A stretch of 64,000 nucleotides of DNA, taken from contig BRKX01000009.1 of the NCBI GenBank assembly GCA_026008535.1, positions 48,915,001 through 48,979,000 of the forward strand, in the 5' to 3' direction. The DNA comes from Perilla frutescens (Eukaryota > Streptophyta > Magnoliopsida > Lamiales > Lamiaceae). This document shows, one piece after another, positions 34,902-45,570 of the stretch (positions are counted from its first letter, which is position 1; each line of letters starts with the position of its first letter). A model generated the notes under the pieces. The model was not told the DNA's origin. It saw only the letters and a program-made list of their open reading frames with translations, and made no database searches. The position numbers and the translations under genes were made by a program.

Positions 34902-35702
34902 CAAAAATTTGTATGAGACTGTCTAACGAGTCTCTTGCGTTAGACGGGTCGGATATGACCCAAATCCGCCCAAAAAACTCATCCAAATCCGCAAAAACAG
35001 TCAACCCACGCGCAGCTACACGTGTATCACTAGGTATAAAGTAAAGTATCACTATGTATGAAGTAAAATATCACTAATTATATGTTGAGATATCACTTAA
35101 TATTAATTGAAATATCATCAAATATGAAGTATCTTTACATGCTAAGAAGAAAATAAATGAATTATTTTCTACGTAAATCATAATGTGTGGTTTTAATTTA
35201 CTTGAATCATTTATCTTTTTTTTTTTTTGAATGTTTGTTGATTCTCTAGACATTGTGTATAACTATATATGACATAAAGTATTATTAATTATGTGTCGAA
35301 GTATCACTTATTATGAATTGAAGTATAATCAACTATGAAGTATTTTCACATGCTAAGAAAAAAAATGAATTATTTTCTACATAAATCATAATGTGGACTT
35401 TTTAATTAATTCAAAAAAATAAATGAATTATTTTCCACATAAATCATAATGTGGACTTTTAAATTAATTCAAAAAAATAAATAAATGATTTTCTACATAA
35501 ATCATAATGTGGACTAAATTAATTAAAAAAATAAATATATATTTATAAAAATAAAAAATTAAAAAAGTAAAAAAAAAAAAGGAAAAGGGGAATGGAGAGG
35601 AGGAAGGGTATCACTAAAAAAGAAAAAAAAGGAAGAGAACACCTCACGGGTCAAATAGAGATCCGTCCAACGTAAAAGATCCATTAAACAGTCTCACACA
35701 AG
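34902..35702. mobile_element. Non-autonomous TIR element (about 0.8 kb)
   Basis: The left end reads tgtatgagactgtctaacg with gcgttagacgggtcgg following. The reversed right end reads tgtgtgagactgtttaatgg with acgttggacggatc following. The core holds runs of 'tatcact' motifs and several tandem copies of a unit of about 55 bp ('gaattattttctacataaatcataatgtggac', 35155-35520). No ORF and no clear target duplication are seen. Confidence 0.55.
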
Positions 35703-35956
35703 CGTGCCTCTTAAAAAATATAAAACATCAAATAATTTGCAATAAAATTAAGAGACTAAAACATCAAGTGATCAATCTTTTGGAAAGAGTACCTAATAAT
35801 TAGTTAAGACTCGATTTCTTCTAATGCTTTATTTTCTAGAATAAAAGCATGAGTCCGGCCTATATGTATCTTCCTCAATTTGGGATCATGGGTTTTGCTC
35901 GATAAAATAAATTAAAAACGCAAAATTGATTATGTCAACATTAATCCATTCCACTC

Positions 35957-35957
<1 letters not shown>

Positions 35958-36046
<89 letters not shown>
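35958..36046. repeat. (AAT)n microsatellite
   Basis: About 29 uninterrupted ataata units just downstream of the first PMEI-like gene. Confidence 0.95.
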
Positions 36047-36047
<1 letters not shown>

Positions 36048-36092
36048 TGAGAATAATTTATTCCAACTTAAGTCTATATAATTAGAAACAAT

Positions 36093-36674
36093 TTAGTGAT
36101 GGTCTCTATCGTTGTCACGTGCTAGCCGGTCTGTAGCAACCCGAACTATGTCTAAGTAAATTCCGAGCTCCTTGTTGCGGTCCCCAACATGACCCGGGTC
36201 GAACCGGCCCTCCTTAAATTCCTGTTTGCACTTGTTCAATTCTTCCATAGCATCGTCAACTTGAACATGAATATTCCGATAGTGATCACCGGAATCTAAG
36301 TTCCTCCGCGCCACTACGAGGTTGCGGTTGGCGTTGTTGTAGTTCTTCGAGCACGCATGGTACTTCTCTTTCAATTTGTCATCTCTCGAATCTGAGTGAT
36401 AGTGTTTGAGTCTGTCATGGATTTCCTTGGATTTGGCTATTGCCATGTCGATCACGCCCTTGGCAATGCCTTTCTCGTCCGAGTCATCGAACTCGTGTGA
36501 CTCAGATTTTAGGATATTCCAACACTCGTCTGATCTATCGGTTTCAGAGCAGAGGTCTCTCAAGCATTGTTGTGTGTTGTCCGATCTTCTCCATCCATGT
36601 CGTCTTCTATGGCCTGTTGAAATCGGAATCGCGATCGCCAGAATGAAAGCGATGAAGATCATTTTTTGCGTCAT
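36093..36674 (-). CDS. PMEI/invertase-inhibitor-like secreted protein, copy 1
   Basis: Single-exon gene for a 193-residue protein with an N-terminal signal peptide (MTQKMIFIAFILAIAIPIST) followed by a charged linker. The cysteine pattern suits the plant invertase/pectin methylesterase inhibitor domain: C42 and C51 are eight residues apart (CSETDRSDEC), followed by C108 (YHACSKNYNNA) and C149, with an extra C37. Helical, charged segments make up the rest. Family members inhibit pectin methylesterase in the wall or acid invertase in wall or vacuole. Which applies here cannot be read from sequence. It is paralogous to 38009-38614 and to the broken copy at 16035-28455. The start is the only one that gives a signal peptide. 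It is unusually His/Arg/Asp-rich, so an orphan role is possible. Confidence 0.78.
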   Translation of the reverse strand: MTQKMIFIAFILAIAIPISTGHRRRHGWRRSDNTQQCLRDLCSETDRSDECWNILKSESHEFDDSDEKGIAKGVIDMAIAKSKEIHDRLKHYHSDSRDDKLKEKYHACSKNYNNANRNLVVARRNLDSGDHYRNIHVQVDDAMEELNKCKQEFKEGRFDPGHVGDRNKELGIYLDIVRVATDRLARDNDRDHH

Positions 36675-36748
36675 TATACAAGTACCTAGGGTACGTAGTT
36701 GATTTCTTTTTATATATTATTATTCTTTACTTGCAATCGATCGGTTTG

Positions 36749-36900
36749 TTTATATAGTAGGATCATCCAAGTGTCATTAATCTTTATAGTTAATTCTTGC
36801 TATATATATTTACATCAAATTAAAGTTTCAGTTTTGAAGTCATAATTAATTTTGATGTTATGCATTGTTAATTAAATGCATTCAATTCAATAAATAAAAG
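36749..36900 (-). promoter_or_regulatory. Proximal promoter of PMEI-like copy 1
   Basis: A TATA box (ctatataaac on the minus strand, about 36749-36758) lies some 75-80 bp upstream of the ATG. The sequence beyond it, with 'tttcagttttgaagtcat' on the plus strand at about 36827-36842, closely resembles the same region upstream of copy 2 (about 38757-38772). The duplication therefore included the promoter. Confidence 0.65.
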
Positions 36901-37050
36901 GAGCCGAGGTTGGAATCTGCCGTTTCGTTTTGTAAACAGAAGGGATATTATTAATTAAATAAATGAACGGTATGGACTTGGGTAATGAGATTCAGATATA
37001 ACACTATTTTAATTCAACAAAATGTTCTTAGCTTGTTGCCTCTTCAAAAT

Positions 37051-37123
37051 GCCCGTCTAGCTCAGTTGGTAGAGCGCAAGGCTCTTAACCTTGTGGTCGT
37101 GGGTTCGAGCCCCACGGTGGGCG
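37051..37123 (+). tRNA. trnK-CUU: tRNA-Lys (anticodon CTT)
   Basis: 73-nt nuclear tRNA gene without intron. The acceptor stem GCCCGTC pairs with the closing GGTGGGC (one G-T-type pair), leaving a G discriminator. The A box is TAGCTCAGTTGG, the B box GGTTCGAGCCC, and the anticodon CTT is at 37084-37086 in the loop CTCTTAA. No CCA is encoded, as expected in a nuclear gene. It lies between the two PMEI-like genes. Confidence 0.97.
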
Positions 37124-37131
37124 ATTTTCTC

Positions 37132-37140
37132 TTTTTTTTT
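37132..37140 (+). terminator. Pol III terminator of tRNA-Lys
   Basis: A run of nine T residues starts nine bases after the tRNA, preceded by a shorter TTTT at 37125-37128. Confidence 0.85.
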
Positions 37141-38008
37141 GTCTTCACCTTTCTTTTGCTTCGGTTGGTTATCTACTTTTCTAGAATTTTGATTTTGGTT
37201 CGATTGAAAAACAAAACCAAATCAAATTTTTCTTAAAAATAAACTAGCTAATTCGATTATGTTCGGGTTTAGGTGTTCAAAATCAAATTAAGTTTGGTTC
37301 ATTTTGAGATACTATTTTAGGTTCTTGCATTTTATTTAACTTTTGAGTGCGGGTTGATTTTGCATATATCAGACTCTCAGTTGTATATAAGTATTAATTA
37401 TATCAGACTTGAAAAAATATCACTTTAATAATGGAATTAAATTTTGTTTGCTTTGTGATGCTTCCACAATTGTAACCCTCTTCTCATTTTTCACACAAAT
37501 TAAGAAACATTTAATATGTATTGAAAATACACAATTTAAATAAAGTTGTCTTATTTTCTGCTTTAAGATTTTCTGGCATATTAGATTTCAAAGAATATTA
37601 AATATGGGTGTATTTGTAAAAGAATATTTTAATACAATCTAAAAAAATAGGACTATAATTTTGGAACATCCCAAACAAGAATATAACAGACTACAATTAT
37701 GGGACAAAAATAGTACTATTTTAGTGGTTCTTGCATTTTGAGTGTGGGCTGGTTTTGAATACACTGACTGTACATAAGCCTTATATCTGACATAAAAAAG
37801 TATAACTTATAAAACTAAAAAATATCACGTTTATATATTTCACTTAAAAGTACTGCTAAAAAATATAAAAAAAGATGATGTCATTTTTGTAATTATTACT
37901 GTATTTTTTCAATTGAAAAAAAGTTAGTTATAATATTGAAATACATCACTTTTAACACTCTGAAACAAATTTGAGGGTTATGTAGAGATATAATTGTCAA
38001 TGAGGTGA
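37141..38008. other. Spacer between tRNA-Lys and PMEI-like copy 2
   Basis: AT-rich, no gene. A phrase near 37315-37330 (actattttaggttcttgcattttat) recurs near 37718-37738 (actattttagtggttcttgcatttt), so a decayed duplication of about 400 bp is possible. Confidence 0.5.
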
Positions 38009-38614
38009 CTACGGATAAAAATATTTGATGCGGTCTTCATTGTTTGGTAGATGGCCTGCTGCAGCTCGAACAATGTCCACGTAAAGCCCGAACTCCTCGT
38101 TTTGGTCCCTTACACGGCCCGCGTCGAATGATTCTTCCCTGAATTTCTGTCTACAGATCTTGAGTTCTTCCTCAACATCGTCGAGCTCATCCAAAATATT
38201 CGGATACTCGTCATATTCTAAGTTCCTTCGCGCCAAAACGAGGTTGCAGTTAGCGTTGTAGTAATTCTTGGAGCACGAAAAGTATTTCTCTTTCAACCCT
38301 TCGTCATTGGAATCCAAGTGATACTGGTAGACTCTGTCGTAGATTTCTTTGGATTTTGTTATCGCGAGGTCGGTCACGACGCTGGCCATGAAATATTGGT
38401 CATCGGAGTTGTCGTCAAACTTGTTTAATGCGGATTTTAGGATATTCCAACACTTATCTGATCTCTTAGTTTTGGAACAGAGATCTCTCAGATGTTGTTC
38501 GGTATCATTTGAATGTTCTAATCTTCGCGATCTTTCTCTATGGCATGTTGAAAGTGGAATTACAATGGTGAGAATAAGAGCGATGAAGGTTATTTTTTGC
38601 GAATGCGATGCCAT
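38009..38614 (-). CDS. PMEI/invertase-inhibitor-like secreted protein, copy 2
   Basis: Intronless, 201 residues from the ATG at 38614 (MASHSQKITF). An in-frame ATG 42 bases upstream exists, but the chosen start puts the signal peptide (IALILTIVIPLST) at the N-terminus and matches copy 1. The cysteine pair C46/C55 (CSKTKRSDKC) and a later FSCSKNYYNANC segment match the inhibitor fold. The C-terminus (FDAGRVRDQNEEFGLYVDIVRAAA) parallels copy 1, giving clear tandem paralogy in the same orientation about 1.3 kb apart. It is probably secreted. The target (pectin methylesterase or invertase) is not determinable, and divergence suggests distinct expression or target. Confidence 0.78.
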   Translation of the reverse strand: MASHSQKITFIALILTIVIPLSTCHRERSRRLEHSNDTEQHLRDLCSKTKRSDKCWNILKSALNKFDDNSDDQYFMASVVTDLAITKSKEIYDRVYQYHLDSNDEGLKEKYFSCSKNYYNANCNLVLARRNLEYDEYPNILDELDDVEEELKICRQKFREESFDAGRVRDQNEEFGLYVDIVRAAAGHLPNNEDRIKYFYP

Positions 38615-38695
38615 TTTTTTTACTAATACTGTAGTATTAAATAGTTGATATTGCAATTCATTCGATGGAATATTTGTTGAAAGTGTTTTAATTGT

Positions 38696-38860
38696 TTATA
38701 TAGTTTTAAGCGCATTAATTAATCTTCATAGTTAATGCTTGCCTGTCTAAATATTTCAGTTTTGAAGTCATATACAAGCATGTTGCTTTAATTTTAATGT
38801 TATCATTTTGTGCGATTACACATTCATTCTATATATTTGACCATGAAATATTGAAAAACA
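38696..38860 (-). promoter_or_regulatory. Proximal promoter of PMEI-like copy 2
   Basis: A TATA box (ctatataaac on the minus strand, about 38695-38704) lies about 85 bp upstream of the ATG, with upstream sequence conserved with copy 1. Confidence 0.62.
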
Positions 38861-39099
38861 GTAAACACATCCTAAAACCAGGAGAAAATTACCACTTGTG
38901 ATTTGGTCCTAAGCAGTTCAAGGCTACATTTTATTTGTCACGTTCAATGGGGAAAGAGGTCAAGATACAGGTTAATTGCTTGAAAGGGCAAATGGGACAG
39001 GTTTTGCGACTGGAGTGTATAGAAAGTGATGCTATTAAAGCATTGAATTATTTTAGAAATATATGTTAATTTATAATTAATATTATACTAGGCGGCACA

Positions 39100-39577
39100 C
39101 GTGGATATAAATAATTCATTACTCTAGTCAAGGTTCTCTCTATATGTTTGTACATGAGTTATGTGAAATTTTAGTACATAGTCTTTTAGACTATATATAA
39201 AGTACCTAGTCTAAGGGTTGATTCAAAAGTACGGGTTACAAATCAGCGAATCAAATATTTTATCTTTTCACATATCACCTTGTTGAATTTATAGTTTGGG
39301 TAATGAACACGCCCCACTGAGTTTAAAGTAACTCACTCCAATCTTTTATTTCTTTTCAGACAAGAGCTCGAGCGATGTGTGGACGGACAAGATGTGATGG
39401 TAGTGGTTAATGGTCAAGATTAAATGAGATTTTATTTTATTTTATTTTAACTTTATTTTCTAGAATTAATGTCAAGTTATGATTTGAAACTTCAGTTGTA
39501 TTTCAATAAATTGTTTTATTAATGAAAATAATGAGTAACGTGTCTTTTTTCTATTAAAAGTGAAATTGGAGCGTTAC
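39100..39577 (+). mobile_element. Probable gypsy LTR remnant
   Basis: The phrase 'ccactgagtttaaagtaactcactcc...tttcagacaagagctcgagcgatgtgtgg' and an end in 'ttggagcgttaca' resemble the 3' half of Tekay-type LTRs. The complete chromovirus here has 'ccactgagtacattagtgctca' and an end in ctgttaca. The 5' end and target duplication are not found. Confidence 0.35.
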
Positions 39578-39589
39578 AAGACTGAACCG

Positions 39590-40740
39590 TCTTCCTCCTT
39601 TGAGTTGTTTTCTTATGAAGCTTGTCTCCATGTTAGTAGGATTTGTTTCCTTCTTGAGCGAGAGTCTTCCTTTGATGATTAGGGATAATCTTCAAAGTAA
39701 ATATGTGCTAAGGTGACAGTAAAAAAAACCTAGCTTGATTCACAAGGAATCGAAAACACAATGTCTCCCACAAGAATATCCCTTTATTTCAACAGTAAGA
39801 AAATAGAATACAAACAAAAATAAACTTCAATAGTTATATCATAATGAATACAAAAAAATAATTGGCACCGAAGTAAAATAATGCAAAATGAATATCATTT
39901 CATATGCACACAAAAAAATCTCTAACATATTACATGGAGTGTAGAAGACCGATGTCATAATTTATCATTACTACATCATCCAGGAAACCTATTTAAAATG
40001 TTGAGATACATAATCTACCAAACAAAACACAAACAAACTAAATTTTCATCCCCATTTTCTAGCTCGAAATAGTCAGGGAAGATTTGACAAAATAGGGAAT
40101 TGAAGGTGATGAATGCTCAGAATCAAAGTGTAGGAAAGGATGGAAGCATGAGACTGGACGAATGAGCCCGTTGAAAAAGCTAGCCCCATAGAGCACCTTC
40201 CCACTTTATGTTCACGAAATAGTCATCTTTTAGAATAATTAATTGCGATTAGTAAAATTCAGTCAATAAATATAAGTACAAAGAGAAAAATTCAATACAG
40301 TGAATCATATGTAATAAATCAAATAGAAATGATCATGATTAATTTATGTTTAATTAAGTTGTATGAAAGTGTTTTGTGCGACATCGAGGCTGCTTTTATT
40401 TTATTAATATAATGTTTTTTTATGTGTAACGATGCTTTGATTTGGTTTTGGTGGTCAACTTATTTTCTTGTATGCTTTTTTAGGAGAATATTAATATGCT
40501 CAAGAAACACACTGAGCATAAGCATCACTGGTTGCAATTAGTTTCTTTTTTCCTTTTCAAATTTTCAATGTTTAGGTTGATTGAAACAATAATTCTATAC
40601 TATGAGATGCTTTAATTGATAGTTGATAATACTATTTTGTGTAATAGTGATGTTTTAATTGATTGTCGATGCTATTATTTTTAGTGGTAATTGATAGTTG
40701 GTAATGCTATTTAGTACTATAATAATGCTTTAATTATAGC
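39590..40740. other. Unassigned sequence, probably old repeats
   Basis: No ORF. The part near 40560-40730 contains repeated 'gatgctttaattgatagttg(a/g)taatgctatt' phrases, a short degenerate tandem repeat. Confidence 0.45.
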
Positions 40741-40869
40741 TCATATTTTAGTGATACTCTTATTGGGTATCGGCCTCGCCGGAACTACTCAATTCTTCAC
40801 CGCTGACGCGGTCTTTGACGGACGTCGCTCAAGCAATGGGCAAGAGATGGCTCAGGCTATCCTTGGGCC

Positions 40870-41285
40870 CGGACTTTCACCTTTAACAGCAACAGCAACA
40901 TAAGACCACAGAGGTCGGTCCACAACCCAGCACCACAAAGAACCCCGAACCCCAGGTAACACTATTCAGACCAAGTGCACGAAGCTGACTCACACAGAGG
41001 TGAAACGAACACGAAGCAACGACAGCCCACGAAGAGCAACAACTCACAGAGAGCAGCCCATAAAGAGCAACAGAACGAGAGCTCACGAAGAGCGAAAAAG
41101 AGTGATTACAGAGAGAGATGAATCGTGAGAGTTCTGATTGTTGAAGAAGAGGGAACAGAAGATTGACTTATAGGCTGCCAATAGGGTTTAAAAGGGGTAT
41201 GGGCTGGGCTCAAGGAAGACAAAGAGTTAAATGGGCTAAAGCTAATAAGCCCATAAAGCAAATGGGCCACAATATAACAACAATC
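40870..41285 (-). mobile_element. copia 3' LTR and adjoining polypurine tract (minus)
   Basis: Read on the minus strand, CAAGGTGGAGAT (polypurine tract, 41284-41295) is followed by TGTTGTTATATTGTGG, the usual start of a copia LTR. A CTATAAGTC TATA-like site lies near 41163-41172. The far end is undefined. Repeated gagcaaca phrases continue through internal DNA to 41829, where the chromovirus has inserted. Its upstream remnant is at 54412-55109. Confidence 0.6.
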
Positions 41286-41829
41286 TCCACCTTGTGGCAC
41301 ATGTTGCTGTCAAAGATGTCCAGAGGAAATTCATCATCGCCATTTTCTTTTCATGCAATATCACAAAGATAAAGAGAAGAATACAACACAAAGTTAGAAC
41401 AGATCACAGAGATCAAATCAATAAAGCACACAAAGAGCAACAACATCACAAAGAGAAACAACTCCACCTTAAACTGAAAAGTGCTCAAAAAGAACTCAAA
41501 AACAGCTAGCAAAGAGCAACTAATGATTCACGAAGAAACAATCAACAGCCCACTAAGAACAACACAACAACCCACTGAGAGCAACAAGCCCACTGAGAAC
41601 AACAAAACAACCTACTGAGAGCAAAAAAACAACCCACTAAAAGCAACAAAATAGCCTACTAATAGCAACAAAATAAAATCTAGATTCACTAAGAATCACC
41701 AACAACTCACTAAGAGCAACACAACATAATTTACTAAGAAACAACAAAGCTCACAAAGAGCACAAGAACAACAGCTCCACCTTACTTGGAGCATATACCA
41801 GAGAGAGCAGAAAACAACAAAATCACAGA
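41286..41829. mobile_element. Internal DNA of the deleted copia element
   Basis: Low-complexity sequence made of 'cactgagagcaacaa' variants, with two further CTCCACCTTA copies (about 41461 and 41774) that echo the polypurine tract. There is no pol gene. The copia element was therefore a deletion derivative before the chromovirus inserted. Confidence 0.55.
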
Positions 41830-42542
41830 ACATCTGTAATACCCCAGATTTTTGAATAAAGATTAGAGAATTGTTAATATTAATTAATTAATTAAAGAAG
41901 GAATTTAATTGAGGTTAGCTATGATTGGATGTCAGTCACGACTTTAGGAGTCAGTTTTCGTGAAGATCGTATTTTCGAAAAATATAATCTTAATTCTTTT
42001 ATTACCATTTATGGTTCCTTTAGAAAGGTTTTGACTCGAGGAGTACACCGGTGTTTTCGGATTTTAAATTTAAAGTCATTTGAGTTCCCGGTGATGAAAA
42101 ACGTATTTAAAAGGGAAATGAATAGTAACTTTTGCGTGCGTTCGTGTTATGAGAAATTTACGAAATCCTCCTCATTTATCCGAGTCCCATTCTATCAGGC
42201 CCCTCTTATGGGAAATGACTCAAGGATTCCGTTGGCGTTCACGGATCCTCATTCTGAGGTCAATCGAACGCTCGGGAGCAAAATCTGTCAGTCCGAGTGA
42301 ATAGTAAAAAGTAATTCAAAAAAAAAGAATCTTCGCTCGTCTTTCTTCTGACGACCCCGTCTTCTTCACGAATCAAGTTGGTCCACTAGTGATCGAGCCA
42401 ACGAGTCTCCCGGTATTTTTGGATTTCGTGTCTGAGGTCATTTGGACCTCGACATCGAATAAAGCAGCTTTTTACCAAACCCGGGGTAGCTTTTGCAGTA
42501 TTCTCGCACAGCAATGGCTTCCAAGGGAAGCCAAAGCTTTTT

Positions 42543-42555
42543 CTATAAATAGGGG
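42543..42555 (+). promoter_or_regulatory. TATA box of the chromovirus LTR promoter
   Basis: Sequence ctataaatagggg followed by a pyrimidine-rich start region (cattttcccattcacttcacttc). An equal copy occurs in the 3' LTR at about 51929. Confidence 0.75.
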
Positions 42556-43303
42556 ACCACCCCTTTAGCATCTCTTGCTCATTTTCCCATTCACTTCACT
42601 TCTAAATCGAGAGGGTGAAAAGCTTTGAAAGCCGAGAAGGTTCTGTCGAAGTAAAAAGCGTTCTTCATGAGTGTTCTTCAAGACGACGAGTGGAGTGGCG
42701 TGGAAGGGATGCGGTGAGGGAATGTTCTAGGGGCGCCGTTGAAATCGTAGCAAGCGGCTCTGCCGCCGTTGTGACTCGACGAGACGCCGAGCTAACCACA
42801 TTCCTTCGACGCACCTAATCCCGTCCATTCTTGCTCGTCGGTCTCAACACCATTATTTTCCGTCTTTTAAATTCCGCATTTACTTTCCGTTCTTTACGTT
42901 CTTCACGTTCTTCATTATTGCTCGTCTAAAAATTGTATTTCGATTTTTGTTGAAGTTCCAAGTTAATAGTGTTTATGTTATATTTCTCATTCTACTTCCG
43001 TTATTATCATTCTAAAAAGATTAGCCTCATTTATTCCGTTAAATTCCGTTCAAGCCACATTTAACGATTTTGTCGTTATTCTAAATATTAAAGTAAGATT
43101 ATCGTGGTTATGCCGTTATAATGCCGATTTTCTTGTAAATTAAGGCAAGCCGTTTCATGTTAAACTAAATTATCGAAGCGTGTTTTTCAAAATTTTATAA
43201 GTGTTCTTCATGTTCTTCGTGTTTGTCGAAGGAATCGACGAACACTGAAGAAACCCAGAAGAATTGAAGTCCGCCCAGAAATTGGACGGAAGAGCGAGAA
43301 ACC

Positions 43304-43390
43304 AGGTGCCGCGACCGCGGGGGGTGCGCGGCCGCGCAACACCCCCCCTCGGCCCAGAAGCCCGCGGGCGCGCGGTGCCCCCCCCCATGT
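43304..43390 (+). repeat. GC-rich hairpin region in the LTR leader
   Basis: An island of very high GC in an AT-rich region. Bases 43319-43347 fold back: GGGGGGTG pairs with CACCCCCC around a CGCGGCCGCG core. Another GC-rich palindromic part follows (cccgcgggcgcgcgg). The equivalent in the 3' LTR (52690-52792) keeps the fold with length changes. Confidence 0.8.
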
Positions 43391-45006
43391 CATCCGACGC
43401 TGATTTTTTTCCTAGCTATTTCCATACCCTCTTTTCGAGCTTTCGAGTCGTGTTTTTCCGAAGTTAATTCCATGTTTAATTTAAGAAGATTTTCAGATTA
43501 TCTTCGAGTTATTTCGAGTAAACTTCTTAAGATGTTTTCCGTTTAAAACCCGTGTAACCAAGGTGTGATTCTCTTCGAATAAATTCTTCTTGAAACCTTA
43601 TAAAGTCAAAAGTCGTGCTATCTATGTTAAAGTCATAGCTAAGGGAATATTAGTTTGGTAATATTTTACCTCATGTTATTAGAAATCTTCAAAGAAAACC
43701 GCTAAGTCGATGATTCAACTTTTGTAGGAGAGATCGAGCCTCGGAGGAATACTAAGGAAGACCACCAGCTCGTTGCCTCATCTTCTGTTCTGTAATCAAG
43801 GTGGGTAAACCTATACTCATCTAAAGTTTGAGCTAATAAGCTTTAGAAGCATGTTAGGGCAAATGAGATATCGATTAAAGTATTTTTGCTCAGCCTGATT
43901 GATCTTTGTACAAGGAAGGAAGAAATGAAGATATTATGTTTTACTTGAGCTCTCAAGCATGTTTAGAAGTGATAGAACTACTAAAGTATTGTTTATGCTT
44001 AGCATGAGATGTTTAGAATTATCTTTAGCTCCGATTCGTACTTGTTTACGTTCTTCTCCTGTAATTTAGTGTTTATGCTTGTTAAGGTCGCAAAATTAAG
44101 AGTTAAGGTTTGCCTTGTTAGGGTAGCATTAAACCCTTTGTAGGCCGAGATCATGTAGTAGTAAAGGATTAGTTTTAGACATTGTTCTAAGCTTGATATT
44201 GCTAGTAAGGATAAGAAAGGAAAGAACTTAGCTTTTCACTTAAGCAGGATATGAGCTCAGAACTATTAAGGGAGTCACTGCTGGGTTTTTCCCTCGTAAA
44301 CTCGTTCAGATATTTGAGGTAACCCCTCTTCTATCCTATGGCATGCCTAAGGGTACACTTGACGTCAGGTTTGAGCCAAGATGGGCCCAAAGGAAAAAAG
44401 AAAAGATTTTGTGGATATGGAGAGGGCTTTAGCGTTTTGCTCTCCATAAACCGCCAGTTGATTGTTGGATATCTTGAAGTTTATTAAAGTGTTTTACTAA
44501 AATCCACTGAGTACATTAGTGCTCATGCACCTCTTTTTCAAATGTTTTACAGGTTGAGATGCCGAGGATGTTGGTGGCTGTGGATGTAGGTTGGCTGCCA
44601 AGATTGTTTGCTATTACCTAATAGTCTTTTGAAGTCCCACTATGTGATCTGCTACTCTGATACACTTTTTCTAATTCCGTTTAAAGTTCTATTATGATTA
44701 TCAAGACTAGATGAATATTTCCTAAACATGGTTATTCGAGTATAAGATGCATATTAAGCCGTATTTTCTACCTCTCGAAGTATGATTTCCTTTCGCCCAC
44801 AAAAGGGCTTATACGCATTAGTATCTATTATCATTTCATTCTGCTTAAGCATGCTCCCGTTTAAATAAGAGTAATCCCGAGTAGCCTCGTCTAAAAGCAT
44901 ATCCTGACTGTAAAACCACCCCATTAATCGTCCATTATACCTCATTAACCCTTAATAACACCCTGTCCCCATTAGTTAACCCCTATCTCAGGACCGGGCT
45001 GTTACA

Positions 45007-45022
45007 GTTGGTATCAGAGATA
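45007..45022 (+). other. Primer-binding site of the chromovirus
   Basis: Reads ttggtatcagagat directly after the 5' LTR, complementary to the 3' end of tRNA-Met except for the last bases, as in most plant LTR elements. Confidence 0.85.
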
Positions 45023-45570
45023 GGTTTGCAAAATTGTAGGCCTGTCTCTTTGTTTGAAATGAGTTAAGTATATATGTATGCATAAGTTGTTCTTTGATAA
45101 GTGAAAGCAGCAACCCACAGCTCGCCATCACCCTCTTATCCTCAACCAAAAATCAAGGTATGATAGTATAGAAATTCTGGATTTTGGATTTTGATTCTTG
45201 GAATACAGGAAAGGAAAAGATTTGAGCAAGCATACCTGTTTTATGGATAAGAGAAAAACCGTGAGAATGAAATTCCAAGTAAAAGGTGTTTGGGTAAGAT
45301 GATCTCTGAGAATGAAAAAGTTTGTGAAAAAGATTTCTCGATCCCAAAAGGTTTACATTTGTAGTCAAAAATTTTGACTCAATGAAAAGGTAAACTCATA
45401 TGTTAAAGACCATGGGCACCAAATTTTTTTATAAAAACGTCAACTGCTTCAAAAGGAACGATGCATGCAAGATAAAATCTAGACGTTAGTATGATCTCAG
45501 GAGAACCTTAGGTCTCCCTTTTATAATCTAGACTAATTAAGCTATTCTCTTCTAGATAGTTAAGCGCCGT

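Larger units (their letters stand above)
41835..45006 (+). repeat. 5' LTR of the chromovirus (3172 bp)
   Basis: Begins TGTAATACCCC, ends GGGCTGTTACA. A TATA box (ctataaatagggg) lies at about 42543, so transcription should start near 42575, leaving about 2.4 kb of R-U5. A GC-rich hairpin region is at 43304-43390. Small ORFs inside are not credible genes. Confidence 0.95.

Noticed and set aside
41929..42300. 123-codon frame present in both chromovirus LTRs (also 51313-51684)
   Set aside because: The two LTRs are near copies, so conservation is not independent evidence. It lies upstream of the LTR TATA box and matches no family I know.
42615..42818. Frame in the LTR leader (also 52000-52203)
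   Set aside because: It opens with GTG, not ATG, and is Arg/Glu-rich from GC composition. Most likely chance.
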